From Arabidopsis thaliana (Eukaryota > Streptophyta > Magnoliopsida > Brassicales > Brassicaceae), in the NCBI RefSeq assembly GCF_000001735.4, contig NC_003070.9, positions 29,683,971 through 29,747,970 on the forward strand: a stretch of 64,000 nt of DNA. Direction: 5' to 3'. The translations under genes and the position numbers were made by a program. Position 1 is the stretch's first letter. Each line of letters begins with the position of its first letter. Shown here piece after piece: positions 12,386 to 23,952 of the stretch. Below the pieces are notes generated by a model. That model was not told the origin of the DNA. It searched no databases and saw only the letters and a list, made by a program, of their open reading frames with translations.

Positions 12386-12455
12386 TTACATACTGTACAT
12401 ATAATATCCCCAAATTATTCTTATTCAATTGTCATACTGTATGGAGGCCTACCTC

Positions 12456-12467
12456 TATATATATAAA
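12456..12467 (+). promoter_or_regulatory. Candidate TATA box of LUP2
   Basis: TATATATATAAA followed by CATACGTACATGAAACTC. The same downstream block, with a TATATAAA box, occurs ahead of LUP1 (19061 onward). Conservation between the duplicates supports this as the core promoter and leader. It lies about 285 bases upstream of the start codon. Confidence 0.55.
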
Positions 12468-12751
12468 CATACGTACATGAAACTCCCCAAAGTATAATCA
12501 TCAATCGCAAAACAAACATCGACCCAGCACAAGTATTCTCTCGGTCACTCTCTTATCTCTCTTACCCTCTCTCCATCTCATATTCATAACATAAGGGATC
12601 TTTTAATACATGGTTTTTTTATCTATATATACCGTACGCCTGTTTACAAACTGGACTCTCTAATATACTATCATTTGATTATTTCTATGAAATTCTAAAC
12701 TCGTTGAGTATATATATGTACACGTAACTATACATAGCTAGGACCATCGTT

Positions 12752-15700
12752 ATGTGGAAGTTGAAGATAGGAGAGGGAAATGGAGAAGATCCTTACTTGT
12801 TCAGCAGCAACAACTTCGTCGGACGTCAAACATGGGAGTTTGATCCCAAAGCCGGCACACCTGAGGAACGAGCCGCCGTCGAAGATGCTCGCCGGAACTA
12901 TTTAGACAACCGTCCCCGTGTTAAAGGTTGCAGTGATCTCTTGTGGCGAATGCAAGTGAGTTTTTAATTCACGAGCGAGGTTAATTTATTTGTTATATAC
13001 AAAAATGCCTTAAAATCTAAATAGATTGCTATATTGGCTATATTGTTGATTTTAATCCAATTACAAATTTACAATCACAAATTTATCCAATCTTTTAGTA
13101 TTGATTTTCACTCAGCCAGATCGCGTTAGGTAAGTCATTTGAACAGGAGATAAATCAGATAAACAAAAATATTATGGCTTTGGGATAACCAAATTATTCA
13201 ACCTATTCAGAAAAAAAAAAAAACCAACCAATGAACGAATTCGTAATGAAACTTTTTAATTTTTGGGCCCTAAAATTTAATGGGCCATGTAACTACCCAA
13301 TAGCCATAGTCTCTTTTTATTCTATTTTTTTTTCAACGCGAAAATGTTTTTATTTTGGTCTGAGATGATTTGACTGTAAAACCGCACAGTTTTTGAAAGA
13401 GGCGAAATTCGAGCAAGTGATCCCGCCGGTGAAGATCGACGACGGCGAAGGCATAACTTACAAAAACGCGACGGATGCGTTACGGAGAGCAGTTTCTTTC
13501 TACTCGGCTTTGCAGTCCTCCGATGGCCACTGGCCGGCGGAAATCACCGGAACTCTCTTCTTCCTTCCTCCATTGGTATGTTTCTTTTTCGTTTTCCTTT
13601 CGATTCTTACTTGATATCTACCGGCGAATACTCTTAGGGTTCTAATTAGGGATTTATATAGTAATAAGGAAGAAGAATCACGAAGAGAATTGTCCTTCCT
13701 GCAGGTATTTTGTTTCTATATCACAGGACACCTCGAGAAGATATTTGATGCAGAACATCGCAAAGAGATGCTTCGGCATATCTATTGCCACCAGGTACTT
13801 TCACCGATTGGCTCGGATAATATTAAAGTGGTGGACTAGACTCTAGAGATCCTCACATGAGTTTTGTTTTTTTTGTCTCTTAATTTGCAGAACGAAGACG
13901 GTGGATGGGGTTTACATATTGAGGGAAAGAGCGTTATGTTCTGCACCGTACTGAATTACATATGCTTGCGTATGCTCGGAGAAGGTCCCAATGGAGGGCG
14001 CAATAACGCCTGCAAACGGGCCAGGCAATGGATTCTTGACCATGGTGGTGTGACTTATATTCCTTCTTGGGGAAAAATTTGGCTCTCGGTATTATATTTT
14101 GAACCATATGTTAATATAACTAAGATGTTGAAACGTTTTTAGTACTACTATTGATATTCGATTTTTCGTTTGTAGATACTCGGAATCTATGATTGGTCTG
14201 GAACCAACCCAATGCCTCCCGAGATTTGGTTGCTGCCTTCTTTCTTTCCAATACACTTAGGTTTGTTCTTTTCTTATTTTGGAGATTATACTGTATGGAT
14301 CAACTTGAAACTGCTATATACATTTATGTTTGTAGATTTTGTTTTAATGTTGTCCCCTCTTGCTGCAAAAAAAATACAGGAAAAACTTTGTGTTATACCC
14401 GGATGGTTTATATGCCCATGTCTTATCTATATGGGAAACGATTTGTTGGTCCTCTTACACCTCTTATTATGCTATTGCGCAAAGAACTGCACTTGCAACC
14501 TTATGAGGAAATCAATTGGAACAAAGCGCGCCGTCTATGTGCAAAAGTATGGTTAACCAATTTTAGTATGCAAATTTCTCTTTTATGGGAGAAAATCCAC
14601 AGGCATTACATCATTTTTAATCTTTCAGGAAGACATGATTTATCCTCATCCTCTGGTTCAAGATTTGTTATGGGACACTCTTCACAATTTTGTGGAGCCT
14701 ATCCTTACAAATTGGCCGTTAAAAAAACTTGTACGGGAAAAGGCTCTTCGAGTGGCAATGGAACACATACATTATGAGGACGAAAATAGCCATTATATTA
14801 CCATCGGATGTGTTGAGAAGGTAAGACGTTGACAAAACCTTTGAAATATTGTGCATGTATTCTCTTGACAACATAAATTTCAAATATATGCCTAAATGTT
14901 AATGCAGGTTCTGTGCATGCTTGCTTGCTGGATCGAGAATCCTAATGGAGATCACTTTAAGAAACATCTCGCTAGAATTCCGGACTTCATGTGGGTTGCT
15001 GAAGACGGACTGAAAATGCAGGTTCTAGTATATATAGATGAATTATTTATGTAGACGCTAGTTGAAAAATTTTCTTAAGCATTTCAAGTTTTTGCAGAGC
15101 TTTGGAAGTCAACTCTGGGACACAGTTTTTGCGATTCAAGCTTTACTTGCTTGTGACCTTTCTGACGAAACTGATGATGTACTCAGGAAAGGACACAGTT
15201 TCATCAAAAAATCCCAGGTTTAATTGTAGTCTTGTATCTTGAAATGCCTTATGGAACAATTGCATGTGTTCTTTTCCCTAAATTAAAGCACTTTGTAGGT
15301 TAGAGAAAACCCTTCAGGTGACTTTAAGAGCATGTATCGCCATATTTCCAAAGGAGCCTGGACTCTGTCCGATCGAGATCATGGATGGCAAGTCTCAGAT
15401 TGTACAGCTGAAGCTTTGAAGGTAATCAAATTAGTTGTGGAAGCAGAATTAGTTAAGAGTTTCCACAAGAGTTATGCCCCAGATTAACCTGTACTTCTGT
15501 GTTTTGTAGTGTTGCATGCTGCTCTCCATGATGCCAGCTGAGGTCGTTGGCCAGAAAATAGATCCTGAACAATTATATGATTCTGTTAATCTCTTGCTAT
15601 CGTTGCAGGTGAGATAATATCTATAAGACTAATTTTGGTAAAAGCTCTGTCTCTAATTAATATTCACGAACACAACTTTATTTGATGTAGGGTGAAAAAG

Positions 15701-17054
15701 GAGGTTTGACTGCATGGGAGCCTGTCCGTGCACAAGAATGGCTGGAAGTAAGAGTTACAACACATAAGGACACCTTTTGATGTCCTTTTTGCGGATTTGA
15801 AAATCGTTAAGAATATAACCATTCAGGTGATCAGGTCTAACCTTTGTAACTGGTGTTGCAGTTGCTCAATCCCACAGATTTCTTTACTTGTGTTATGGCT
15901 GAACGCGAGTATGTAGAATGTACCTCAGCTGTTATACAAGCTTTGGTACTGTTCAAACAACTTTATCCGGATCACAGGACAAAAGAGATCATCAAGTCGA
16001 TTGAGAAAGGGGTGCAATTCATTGAAAGCAAACAAACGCCTGATGGTTCATGGTATGCCTTTAACATAATTAAGACGTGTTTAATGAATATGGTTTTTCT
16101 CTTAAGGTAATAGTTTCTTTTTGAGTAATGTTAGGCATGGAAACTGGGGTATCTGTTTCATCTACGCTACTTGGTTTGCTCTGAGCGGCCTAGCAGCCGC
16201 TGGTAAAACTTACAAAAGTTGCCTGGCTGTGCGCAAAGGTGTAGATTTCCTGCTTGCGATACAGGAAGAAGATGGAGGTTGGGGCGAAAGCCATCTGTCA
16301 TGCCCTGAGCAGGTAAAGTTTATGGATCAACACAAAATTCTAGCGTATCAATTTCACCTTAAGTTTTTGGAGAAACTTTAAATCTTCTCAATATGGTTTG
16401 TATGCAGAGATACATACCATTAGAAGGGAACAGATCAAACCTAGTGCAAACCGCATGGGCTATGATGGGTTTGATTCATGCCGGACAGGTTCAAATATTT
16501 TCAATCTTGGACTTGCATTTATTTCAAGTACAACGAAATTATCTTGAAACCCCTATCGTTTCCTCTGCTGTATCTATACAACAGGCCGAGAGAGATCCTA
16601 CACCTCTTCACCGTGCTGCGAAACTTATCATCACTTCACAACTTGAAAATGGGGACTTTCCGCAACAGGTAAGTTTCAAACATCCCCTTTTCGATCGATA
16701 TATGAATATCTCCTGAAGCATACATAAGTTTTGAGATTTAGAATAATGTTACCTCCTTTATCGTACCTTTCTATTGCCTAGTACTTCATACTCTGTAATA
16801 ATAAAAATCAGATCGAATATTGATGTCATGGACCTGAACTCACTTTTCTTGTTTCTAACGATAGTAAATATAAAATTGATGTGTATATGTAATGAGTTTA
16901 ATTATTCTTTGTTATTGTCGTGTCTTTGCAGGAAATATTAGGAGTGTTCATGAATACATGCATGCTACACTATGCTACGTACAGAAACATCTTCCCACTA
17001 TGGGCACTCGCGGAATATCGGAAAGCTGCCTTCGCAACTCATCAAGATCTTTAG
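12752..17054 (+). CDS. LUP2: Multifunctional triterpene synthase LUP2 (At1g78960)
   Basis: Oxidosqualene cyclase; the Arabidopsis enzyme is known to give a mixture including beta-amyrin, lupeol and several other products. Exons: 12752-12955, 13390-13575, 13705-13794, 13891-14088, 14176-14260, 14380-14546, 14629-14820, 14908-15021, 15098-15217, 15299-15421, 15510-15608, 15691-15747, 15862-16052, 16135-16312, 16408-16488, 16585-16668, 16932-17054. Sum 2292 nt, 763 residues. Seen: DCTAE catalytic motif, QW repeats, and TLCYTR in place of MWCYCR, with the Leu typical of the lupeol branch. First of the two plus-strand cyclases; its C-terminus (AAFATHQDL) differs from LUP1. A degenerate SRF-kinase fragment follows within about 100 bases of the stop codon, matching the LUP1-SRF5 arrangement. 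Confidence 0.95.
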
Positions 17055-17147
17055 CTCTTTCTTAATAGTCAATCTTTAAAAGAGATTTGGCTCTTCTTTA
17101 ATAATATTATACACAATTCTGTAGATATGAAAGACAAAATAATATTA

Positions 17148-17355
17148 TTAGGAGACTTGATGTTCTTAATCTGAGAGACTGGGGTTGAGATTTGCGTTAA
17201 GCAAAATGTCAGGAGATTTGATGTTCTTTTGCATTAAAGACGGTGAACAGTTATGATCACAAGAAAGGTAATGAAAGACTGTTTTGTTTTCGTTTGTGTT
17301 TTTGTCTATCTAAGAACATAATCGATGGCTCCAGTGGTTCCCAAGACAGAATTTT
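17148..17355 (-). pseudogene. Degenerate SRF5-like kinase fragment A
   Basis: 17163-17252 aligns by eye with SRF5 exon 13 (24597-24685), the part encoding the kinase catalytic-loop region. After a shortened intron, about 17310-17355 aligns with the 3' end of SRF5 exon 12 around 24784-24825. Shared blocks include TAATCTGAGAGAC, AGCAAAATGT and GGTTCCCAAG. Small indels and a local duplication of the GGAGACTTGATGTTCTT block destroy the frame. It lies downstream of LUP2 in the same orientation as SRF5 lies downstream of LUP1. Confidence 0.8.
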
Positions 17356-18211
17356 TTTTTTCATTAGTATATTTCTAATTAATCAAGAGTTGAAACATAC
17401 ACGGATAGAGCTTCCTGAGAATCAGCTGACACATTTGCTGATCTAAACTTCTACTAATATATAGTCTTTACACGTCATCATTCTTTTCGTTTTTGTGTCA
17501 TATGAAATTCATTCCAAACTAGCCTTTGTACACAGCACAACAACACTCACAAATAGAGTGCTACTACCATAACAAACAAACAAAAAGACAAATCTATTGC
17601 TTCATGAATAACTAATGTTTATTGCTCACAAGTATAAATAAAAATCTAGTTGAATAATCAAAGATGACATGAATTTATTTTTATTTGATTCTGTATACAT
17701 AAATACAAAAAGGTAAGTATTTGAAATATTTAATGATGAATCCACAACAATTTGGATGAGATGATGTAGATATTTTTATACGAGAGAAAACTCTGCTGTA
17801 AAACCATCGATTACTAATTGGAATTTAGTTACGAGAAAAACAACAATAGATATTAATTACTTTTATTTTATTATCTTAGTTATGACATGTGACTTGGTAT
17901 GTACGTCTGGCTAATCTTTTTCCTCGTAGAATCCCATGCTTCCTACTTCTCACCATAACTATAAGGCATTGCTTTGCTTTCTCCTTATCTTTATCTATCT
18001 TAATTAATTACCACAAAAATATCTTATTTGATTATCCTGATGATGCTTACTAGCTAGCAAATTTTGGTCCATTCGATTTAGAGCAATTATTGGATGTGAC
18101 TACGTCTACCTAATCTCATCACAATTAGCAGTAGCACAGCGACACTTCTCTGACTTGCAATCGACCAATTATTGATTTTTATTTATTCAGGTACGTGTTC
18201 TCAAATGAGAG

Positions 18212-18266
18212 GATAAGAAAGGGAAATGGAAAAGATCCGCTTTTATTCAGTAGCAATAATTTCGTC
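18212..18266 (+). pseudogene. Truncated cyclase exon 1 (third lupeol-synthase-type copy)
   Basis: The frame at 18213-18266 reads [18 protein letters not shown], matching LUP1 residues 6-23, and then stops at a TAG. The start codon region is lost (an ATG at 18205 runs into a stop after three codons). About 150 bases upstream also match the LUP1 leader (ACTTCTCT...TTATTCAGGTACGT) but the TATA-containing part is missing. The similarity breaks at CGTC, where SRF5-like sequence begins. All downstream cyclase exons are absent. Confidence 0.8.
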
Positions 18267-18352
18267 TAGCACAATGTTAGAAGACTTGATGTTCTTATGC
18301 ATCATTGTCCATAGACGGTGAACATGCCTCGTGCAAGTGCCTACACAAAACA
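18263..18352 (-). pseudogene. Degenerate SRF5-like kinase fragment B
   Basis: Aligns by eye with SRF5 24634-24716 (exon 13 and the start of the next intron). Shared blocks include GTTAGAAGACTTGAT, TTCTTATGCATCA and GTGAACATGCCTCGTGCA. It carries an insertion of about a dozen bases after the TATGCATCA block relative to SRF5. It is closer to intact SRF5 than fragment A is, and is joined directly to a cyclase exon-1 relic. Confidence 0.8.
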
Positions 18353-19060
18353 ACAATTCCTGTCATAAAAAGAGCACTTGCTTGTGTTTTCCGTTTTATT
18401 GTTTTACGCTTTTGTTAAAAAAATAGGGATATTGTACTTTTTGTGACTTTTTGTCTATTCAATACAATACTTAAAACTAAATGAAATTTTACACTATTAT
18501 AGAATAATGGTTGAAATCGAATTTTGTATTAATGATATTTTCTTACAATAGGACGCTTACCTTTTCAACATTTTAAGCTTTTGAAACTCTAGTTTCCCAC
18601 TATATTCGTTTTACCATGCAGTGTAAGTGTGTAACAATGTCCGATTGCCTAGCAAAAACATCAAGAGCACGAGATTCTTTGTAAAATATAAGTATATAGG
18701 TTCCAAATTGTCTTTCACAAAAGGAAATTCCGCACGTTTTTTAAAAATAAATGGTGTTTTAAAAAAATAAAAAATAACACATAGTTTGAAAGGGAGATTT
18801 TTTTGTATTACTGACAATTAAAAAAAAAGGGAAGTATAATATAACAAAACCCCCCAATATGCAAAATCAACAATTTCAAATTGGAATTTAATTAGTTATT
18901 ACGATAATAACAACAGCAGATTAATCAATTTTATTAAGTTACCCTAGTGACAACTAGCAAGCAAGTTTTGTCCATTCGTTTTTAAGCAAAGCATGTGACT
19001 ACGTACTTCAACCTATTCTTTCTTTGTTTACATACAGGCCTATATATATGTTTCATTCTC

Positions 19061-19068
19061 TATATAAA
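19061..19068 (+). promoter_or_regulatory. Candidate TATA box of LUP1
   Basis: TATATAAA, followed after a poly-T run by the ACATACGTACATGAAACTC block that also follows the LUP2 TATA box. It lies about 380 bases upstream of the start codon, so a leader intron is possible. Confidence 0.5.
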
Positions 19069-19443
19069 CATTTTTTTTTTTTTTAATAAACATACGTACA
19101 TGAAACTCTTCGAAAGTATCGAATTAACATTCTCAAAGGCAAACATAGACCCAGTACAAACAGAGCCGTGCCAAGAGACATAAGCGAAACTTTTTTTGTT
19201 TATATTTTAGTACGTTGGCTTTCTTCTTTATGTCTAGTCTCATCGGACGAAGGTAGTTGGCACACCGACACTTCTCTAACTTGCAGTCGATCAATTTTTT
19301 TATTTTTATTCAGGTACGTATTCTCAAATGCCTTCTTTAATTAGTGGTTATCTATCCAGCTGCTCTTTCCTTTACGTTTCATCAGTGTCAGAAATCAACT
19401 TGATAGAATATCATAACTATCTATAGGGTCATCGTACGTCGTT

Positions 19444-22400
19444 ATGTGGAAGTTGAAGATAGGAAAGGGAAATGGAGAAGATCCGCATTTATTCAGCAGC
19501 AATAACTTCGTCGGACGTCAAACATGGAAGTTTGATCACAAAGCCGGCTCACCGGAGGAACGAGCTGCCGTCGAAGAAGCTCGCCGGGGTTTCTTGGATA
19601 ACCGTTTTCGTGTTAAAGGTTGCAGTGATCTATTGTGGCGAATGCAAGTGAGTTCTTTTTTTCCTCATGAAATATCTTATACTAATCTTCGCCTTTTTTG
19701 TTGTTACAACTACCAATGTTTATTTTATTTGGTTTGATTGTATGTACAGTTTCTAAGAGAGAAGAAATTCGAACAAGGCATACCACAACTAAAAGCTACT
19801 AACATAGAAGAAATAACGTATGAAACAACGACAAATGCATTACGAAGAGGCGTTCGTTACTTCACGGCTTTGCAAGCCTCCGACGGCCATTGGCCGGGAG
19901 AAATCACCGGTCCGCTTTTCTTCCTTCCTCCTCTCGTAAGTTTCTTCATCTCTCTCTATATACCTTTTTGACGATACTCTATCTTATATTTCTACGAGAG
20001 AGATAATTAATCTTCTTAGGAACAAAGGTAAGGTTTTGGCGCTTTCTTTATTACTTGCATGGAAATATCAAATATGGAATAAAGAAGAGAAAGACTTACT
20101 ATGTTTACGAGGAGATTATGGACACCAAGAACTTTTTGGTTTGGTTATCCAAAACAAAGAATTTGTTTCGCAAAAATCAAAAGACTAAAACGAGAGCTAG
20201 GGTGGAATTTGAACGACTTTTTTTTATTTTTATATATAGATATTTTGTTTGTACATTACCGGACATCTGGAGGAAGTATTCGATGCTGAACATCGCAAAG
20301 AGATGCTAAGACATATCTATTGTCACCAGGTATATATACTTTTAGTTGTGAAGGTCACTAATCTCGAATTAATGTACTCTTACATGAGATTATATATGTT
20401 TTGTCTTTTTGCAGAACGAAGATGGTGGATGGGGATTACACATCGAAAGCAAGAGTGTTATGTTCTGCACCGTGTTGAATTACATATGTTTACGTATGCT
20501 TGGAGAAAATCCTGAACAAGACGCATGCAAACGAGCTAGACAATGGATTCTTGACCGCGGTGGAGTGATCTTTATTCCTTCTTGGGGGAAATTTTGGCTC
20601 TCGGTAAAATCTTTTGAGCCATGTATATTTTGTTAACTTAAATGGGAGATGTTGAATGCTTAAGGTTCTATATATAAACCATCAGTTGGTTTTCTATATC
20701 TAGATACTTGGAGTCTATGATTGGTCTGGAACTAATCCGACGCCACCAGAACTCTTGATGCTGCCTTCTTTTCTTCCAATACATCCAGGTTTGCTATGTT
20801 CTGCTGATTCTATATTTGTGTTTCGTTTTTTCTCTTCAAATAATGTTTGTCCTGCTCCAAAAAAATTTGAAAACACACAGGGAAAATTTTGTGTTATAGC
20901 CGGATGGTTAGTATACCTATGTCGTATCTATATGGGAAGAGGTTTGTTGGTCCAATTACACCTCTTATTTTACTCTTGCGCGAAGAACTTTACTTGGAAC
21001 CTTATGAAGAAATCAATTGGAAAAAAAGTCGACGTCTATATGCAAAAGTATGTATGCTTGACTACTTTCAATCTTGAAATTTTATTTTTCTTGGAAGAAA
21101 ACTCCACAAACATTCTGCCATTCCTTATGCAGGAAGACATGTATTATGCTCATCCTTTGGTTCAAGATTTGTTATCTGACACTCTTCAAAACTTTGTGGA
21201 GCCTTTACTTACACGTTGGCCATTGAACAAGCTTGTGAGGGAAAAAGCTCTTCAGCTTACTATGAAACACATACACTATGAAGACGAAAATAGCCATTAC
21301 ATAACCATTGGATGTGTTGAAAAGGCAAACCATTTTAAGAACCCTTTAATAAAAGAAGAATTATATGTTAATATATATTCTCTTAATATTGTACATTTTT
21401 ATAAATTAAAACTGCTACTTTTTTCCCAATATAGGTACTGTGCATGCTAGCTTGTTGGGTTGAAAATCCGAATGGAGATTATTTCAAGAAGCATCTGGCT
21501 AGAATTCCAGATTATATGTGGGTCGCTGAAGATGGAATGAAAATGCAGGTATTAATAGATTGAAATTAAGATCTCTAGCTATTTCACAAGTATAAGAAAC
21601 ATGTTAAGATTTTTAAGTTTACATATAGAGCTTTGGATGTCAACTGTGGGATACTGGATTTGCTATTCAAGCTTTGCTTGCAAGTAATCTCCCTGATGAA
21701 ACTGATGATGCACTAAAGAGAGGACATAATTACATAAAGGCATCTCAGGTTTAAATATGTCCTCGTTATTGTAATCTTATGTTACTTAATTAAGCTGAAT
21801 ATTTTTTCCATATATTAATCAAAGAATTTTGGCAGGTTAGAGAAAACCCTTCAGGTGATTTTAGGAGCATGTACCGCCACATTTCGAAAGGAGCATGGAC
21901 ATTTTCTGATCGAGATCATGGATGGCAAGTTTCAGATTGTACAGCTGAAGCTTTAAAGGTAAACCAAACCAATCACTAAAGCAAAACAAGTCCAACATTG
22001 GAGTTTTAACTTGAATTTTTGTTTTAAATCAGTCCATATATTATAAATTTATTTGAGTTGTGTAGTGTTGCCTGCTGCTTTCCATGATGTCAGCTGATAT
22101 CGTCGGCCAGAAAATAGATGATGAACAATTATATGACTCTGTTAACCTCTTGCTGTCTTTACAGGTGAAGTTATATATACTCATACGATTTTCATCAAAT
22201 TTTGTGTTAAGTTTTTTTAAAACTAATTGTGTTACTAAAACTGCCACTCTTTATGTAGAGCGGAAATGGAGGTGTCAATGCGTGGGAGCCATCCCGTGCA
22301 TATAAATGGTTGGAAGTAAGAACTAAAATGTGTTTTACATTTTTTTTTTTGCATACTCAAAAGTAAAAAAAAAAAAAAACAATCTACCTGTTAGGAGTTA

Positions 22401-23745
22401 TATACAAACTAAACTCTAAAAACTCTTAAATTAGTTATCACTACAAAAACTAGCTCTTAAGAGCAAAAGACGCTGCTAAATCTTAAAATCATAAGAATTT
22501 ATTTTTTTCTTTATTTGATGTAGATTTTTATTTTATTATTATCAACATCCACATACTTGATTTAACGTCACGCAAGTTTTAAACCTTTCTCTAATTGGTG
22601 TTTCAGCTGCTCAATCCTACAGAATTCATGGCTAATACCATGGTCGAGCGGGAGTTTGTGGAATGCACCTCATCTGTTATACAAGCACTTGATCTATTTA
22701 GAAAATTGTATCCAGATCACAGGAAGAAAGAGATCAACAGGTCCATCGAAAAAGCTGTGCAATTTATACAAGACAATCAAACACCAGACGGTTCATGGTA
22801 CAAACATAACTCATGTTTTTGTGTTGGCTTACAAAAAAATGATCAGAACTCTACTAATGTAATTGAAAATATACAAAATTATAACATGTAAAGTTAAAAT
22901 AAGCGCAAAAGTAAACAAAATTTTTTTTGATGTACATTTAATAAAAATTCTAACAATTTAAGGTATTTGGAGAAATTTGATAGGTACGGAAATTGGGGTG
23001 TTTGCTTCATTTACGCTACTTGGTTTGCTCTTGGAGGCCTAGCAGCAGCTGGTGAAACTTACAACGATTGTTTAGCTATGCGCAATGGTGTCCACTTTTT
23101 GCTCACGACACAAAGAGATGATGGAGGTTGGGGTGAAAGCTATTTATCATGCTCCGAACAGGTATGTCGAGACATAAATGCAAAATCTTTGTCCAATCAA
23201 TTCATCTAACTTATCATGAAAAATGTTATCACATTTTTTAACATGATTTTTATGCAGAGATATATACCATCAGAAGGAGAAAGATCAAACCTTGTGCAAA
23301 CATCATGGGCTATGATGGCTCTAATTCATACGGGACAGGTTCAAACACTTTAATCTATATTTGCATTTTTTTTCTAATTTCAAATACACGAGTTGGTCTC
23401 GAAACCGATACTCGCTTACACTTTCGTATATATATTCACACATATAGGCTGAGAGAGATTTGATTCCTCTTCATCGTGCTGCCAAACTTATCATCAATTC
23501 ACAACTTGAAAACGGCGATTTTCCTCAACAGGTTACTTCTTTTTAGACATGATCTAGAACATATATAAGAAAGTATGATCTGTGATCAAGATTTGAACTT
23601 GCTTAAATATTTTTTGTGTGTGCATATACAGGAAATAGTAGGAGCGTTCATGAATACATGCATGCTACACTATGCTACATACAGAAACACCTTCCCATTA
23701 TGGGCACTCGCAGAATACCGAAAAGTTGTGTTTATCGTTAATTAA
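19444..23745 (+). CDS. LUP1: Lupeol synthase LUP1 (At1g78970)
   Basis: Oxidosqualene cyclase making lupeol and 3-beta,20-dihydroxylupane. Exons: 19444-19647, 19750-19935, 20240-20329, 20415-20603, 20704-20788, 20881-21047, 21133-21324, 21435-21548, 21629-21748, 21836-21958, 22066-22164, 22259-22315, 22607-22797, 22984-23161, 23258-23338, 23448-23531, 23632-23745. Sum 2274 nt, 757 residues. Exon 4 is 9 bases shorter than in the other three cyclases, removing three residues after GEN. Seen: ILCYSR (Leu type), DCTAE, QW repeats. Odd: intron 7 begins with GC (AAG|GCAAAC) and ends with a normal AG, so it is a GC-AG intron; the same intron in the other three genes begins with GT. Intron 12 holds a CACTACAAAAA motif. 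SRF5 follows tail-to-tail only 207 bases away. Confidence 0.96.
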
Positions 23746-23952
23746 TCATTTACTTATTTATGTAATTTTTTTCTTTTTAAATGAGATGAATGTTTTTCCA
23801 GCGACGGAATACACCGAATATTAAAAGATGAACACAAAAATATTTGAATGAATAAATAATGATTTAGTCTTCTCTTGTTTTGTGTCAAGAAAATTATTAA
23901 CTATATATCTTGTCTTATAAATATATAATGTCACTACTCTTTCTTCTTAACT

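Larger units (their letters stand above)
10286..12751. other. Head-to-head spacer between CAMS1 and LUP2
   Basis: A 2.5 kb region holding both divergent promoters and no convincing gene. Structure seen: an inverted repeat at 11156-11272, a 39-base-period direct repeat at 11602-11663, an ACGTG core near 11570, a MITE at 12152-12385, and a TATA box for LUP2 at 12456. It marks the point where orientation flips within the cyclase array. Confidence 0.6.
17055..19443. other. Spacer between LUP2 and LUP1 with gene relics
   Basis: A 2.4 kb region with no intact gene. It contains two degenerate pieces of a SRF5-like kinase (17148-17355 and 18263-18352), a truncated cyclase exon 1 (18212-18266) and duplicated 5' flanking sequence: the block around 17816-18270 resembles 18880-19500 ahead of LUP1. 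The right part is the LUP1 promoter and leader. Confidence 0.7.

Noticed and set aside
22440..22520. CACTACAAAAA and palindromic GCTCTTAAGAGC in LUP1 intron 12 as a CACTA transposon end
   Set aside because: Only one end-like motif is visible and no matching inverted terminus or target duplication was found. Too weak to call.
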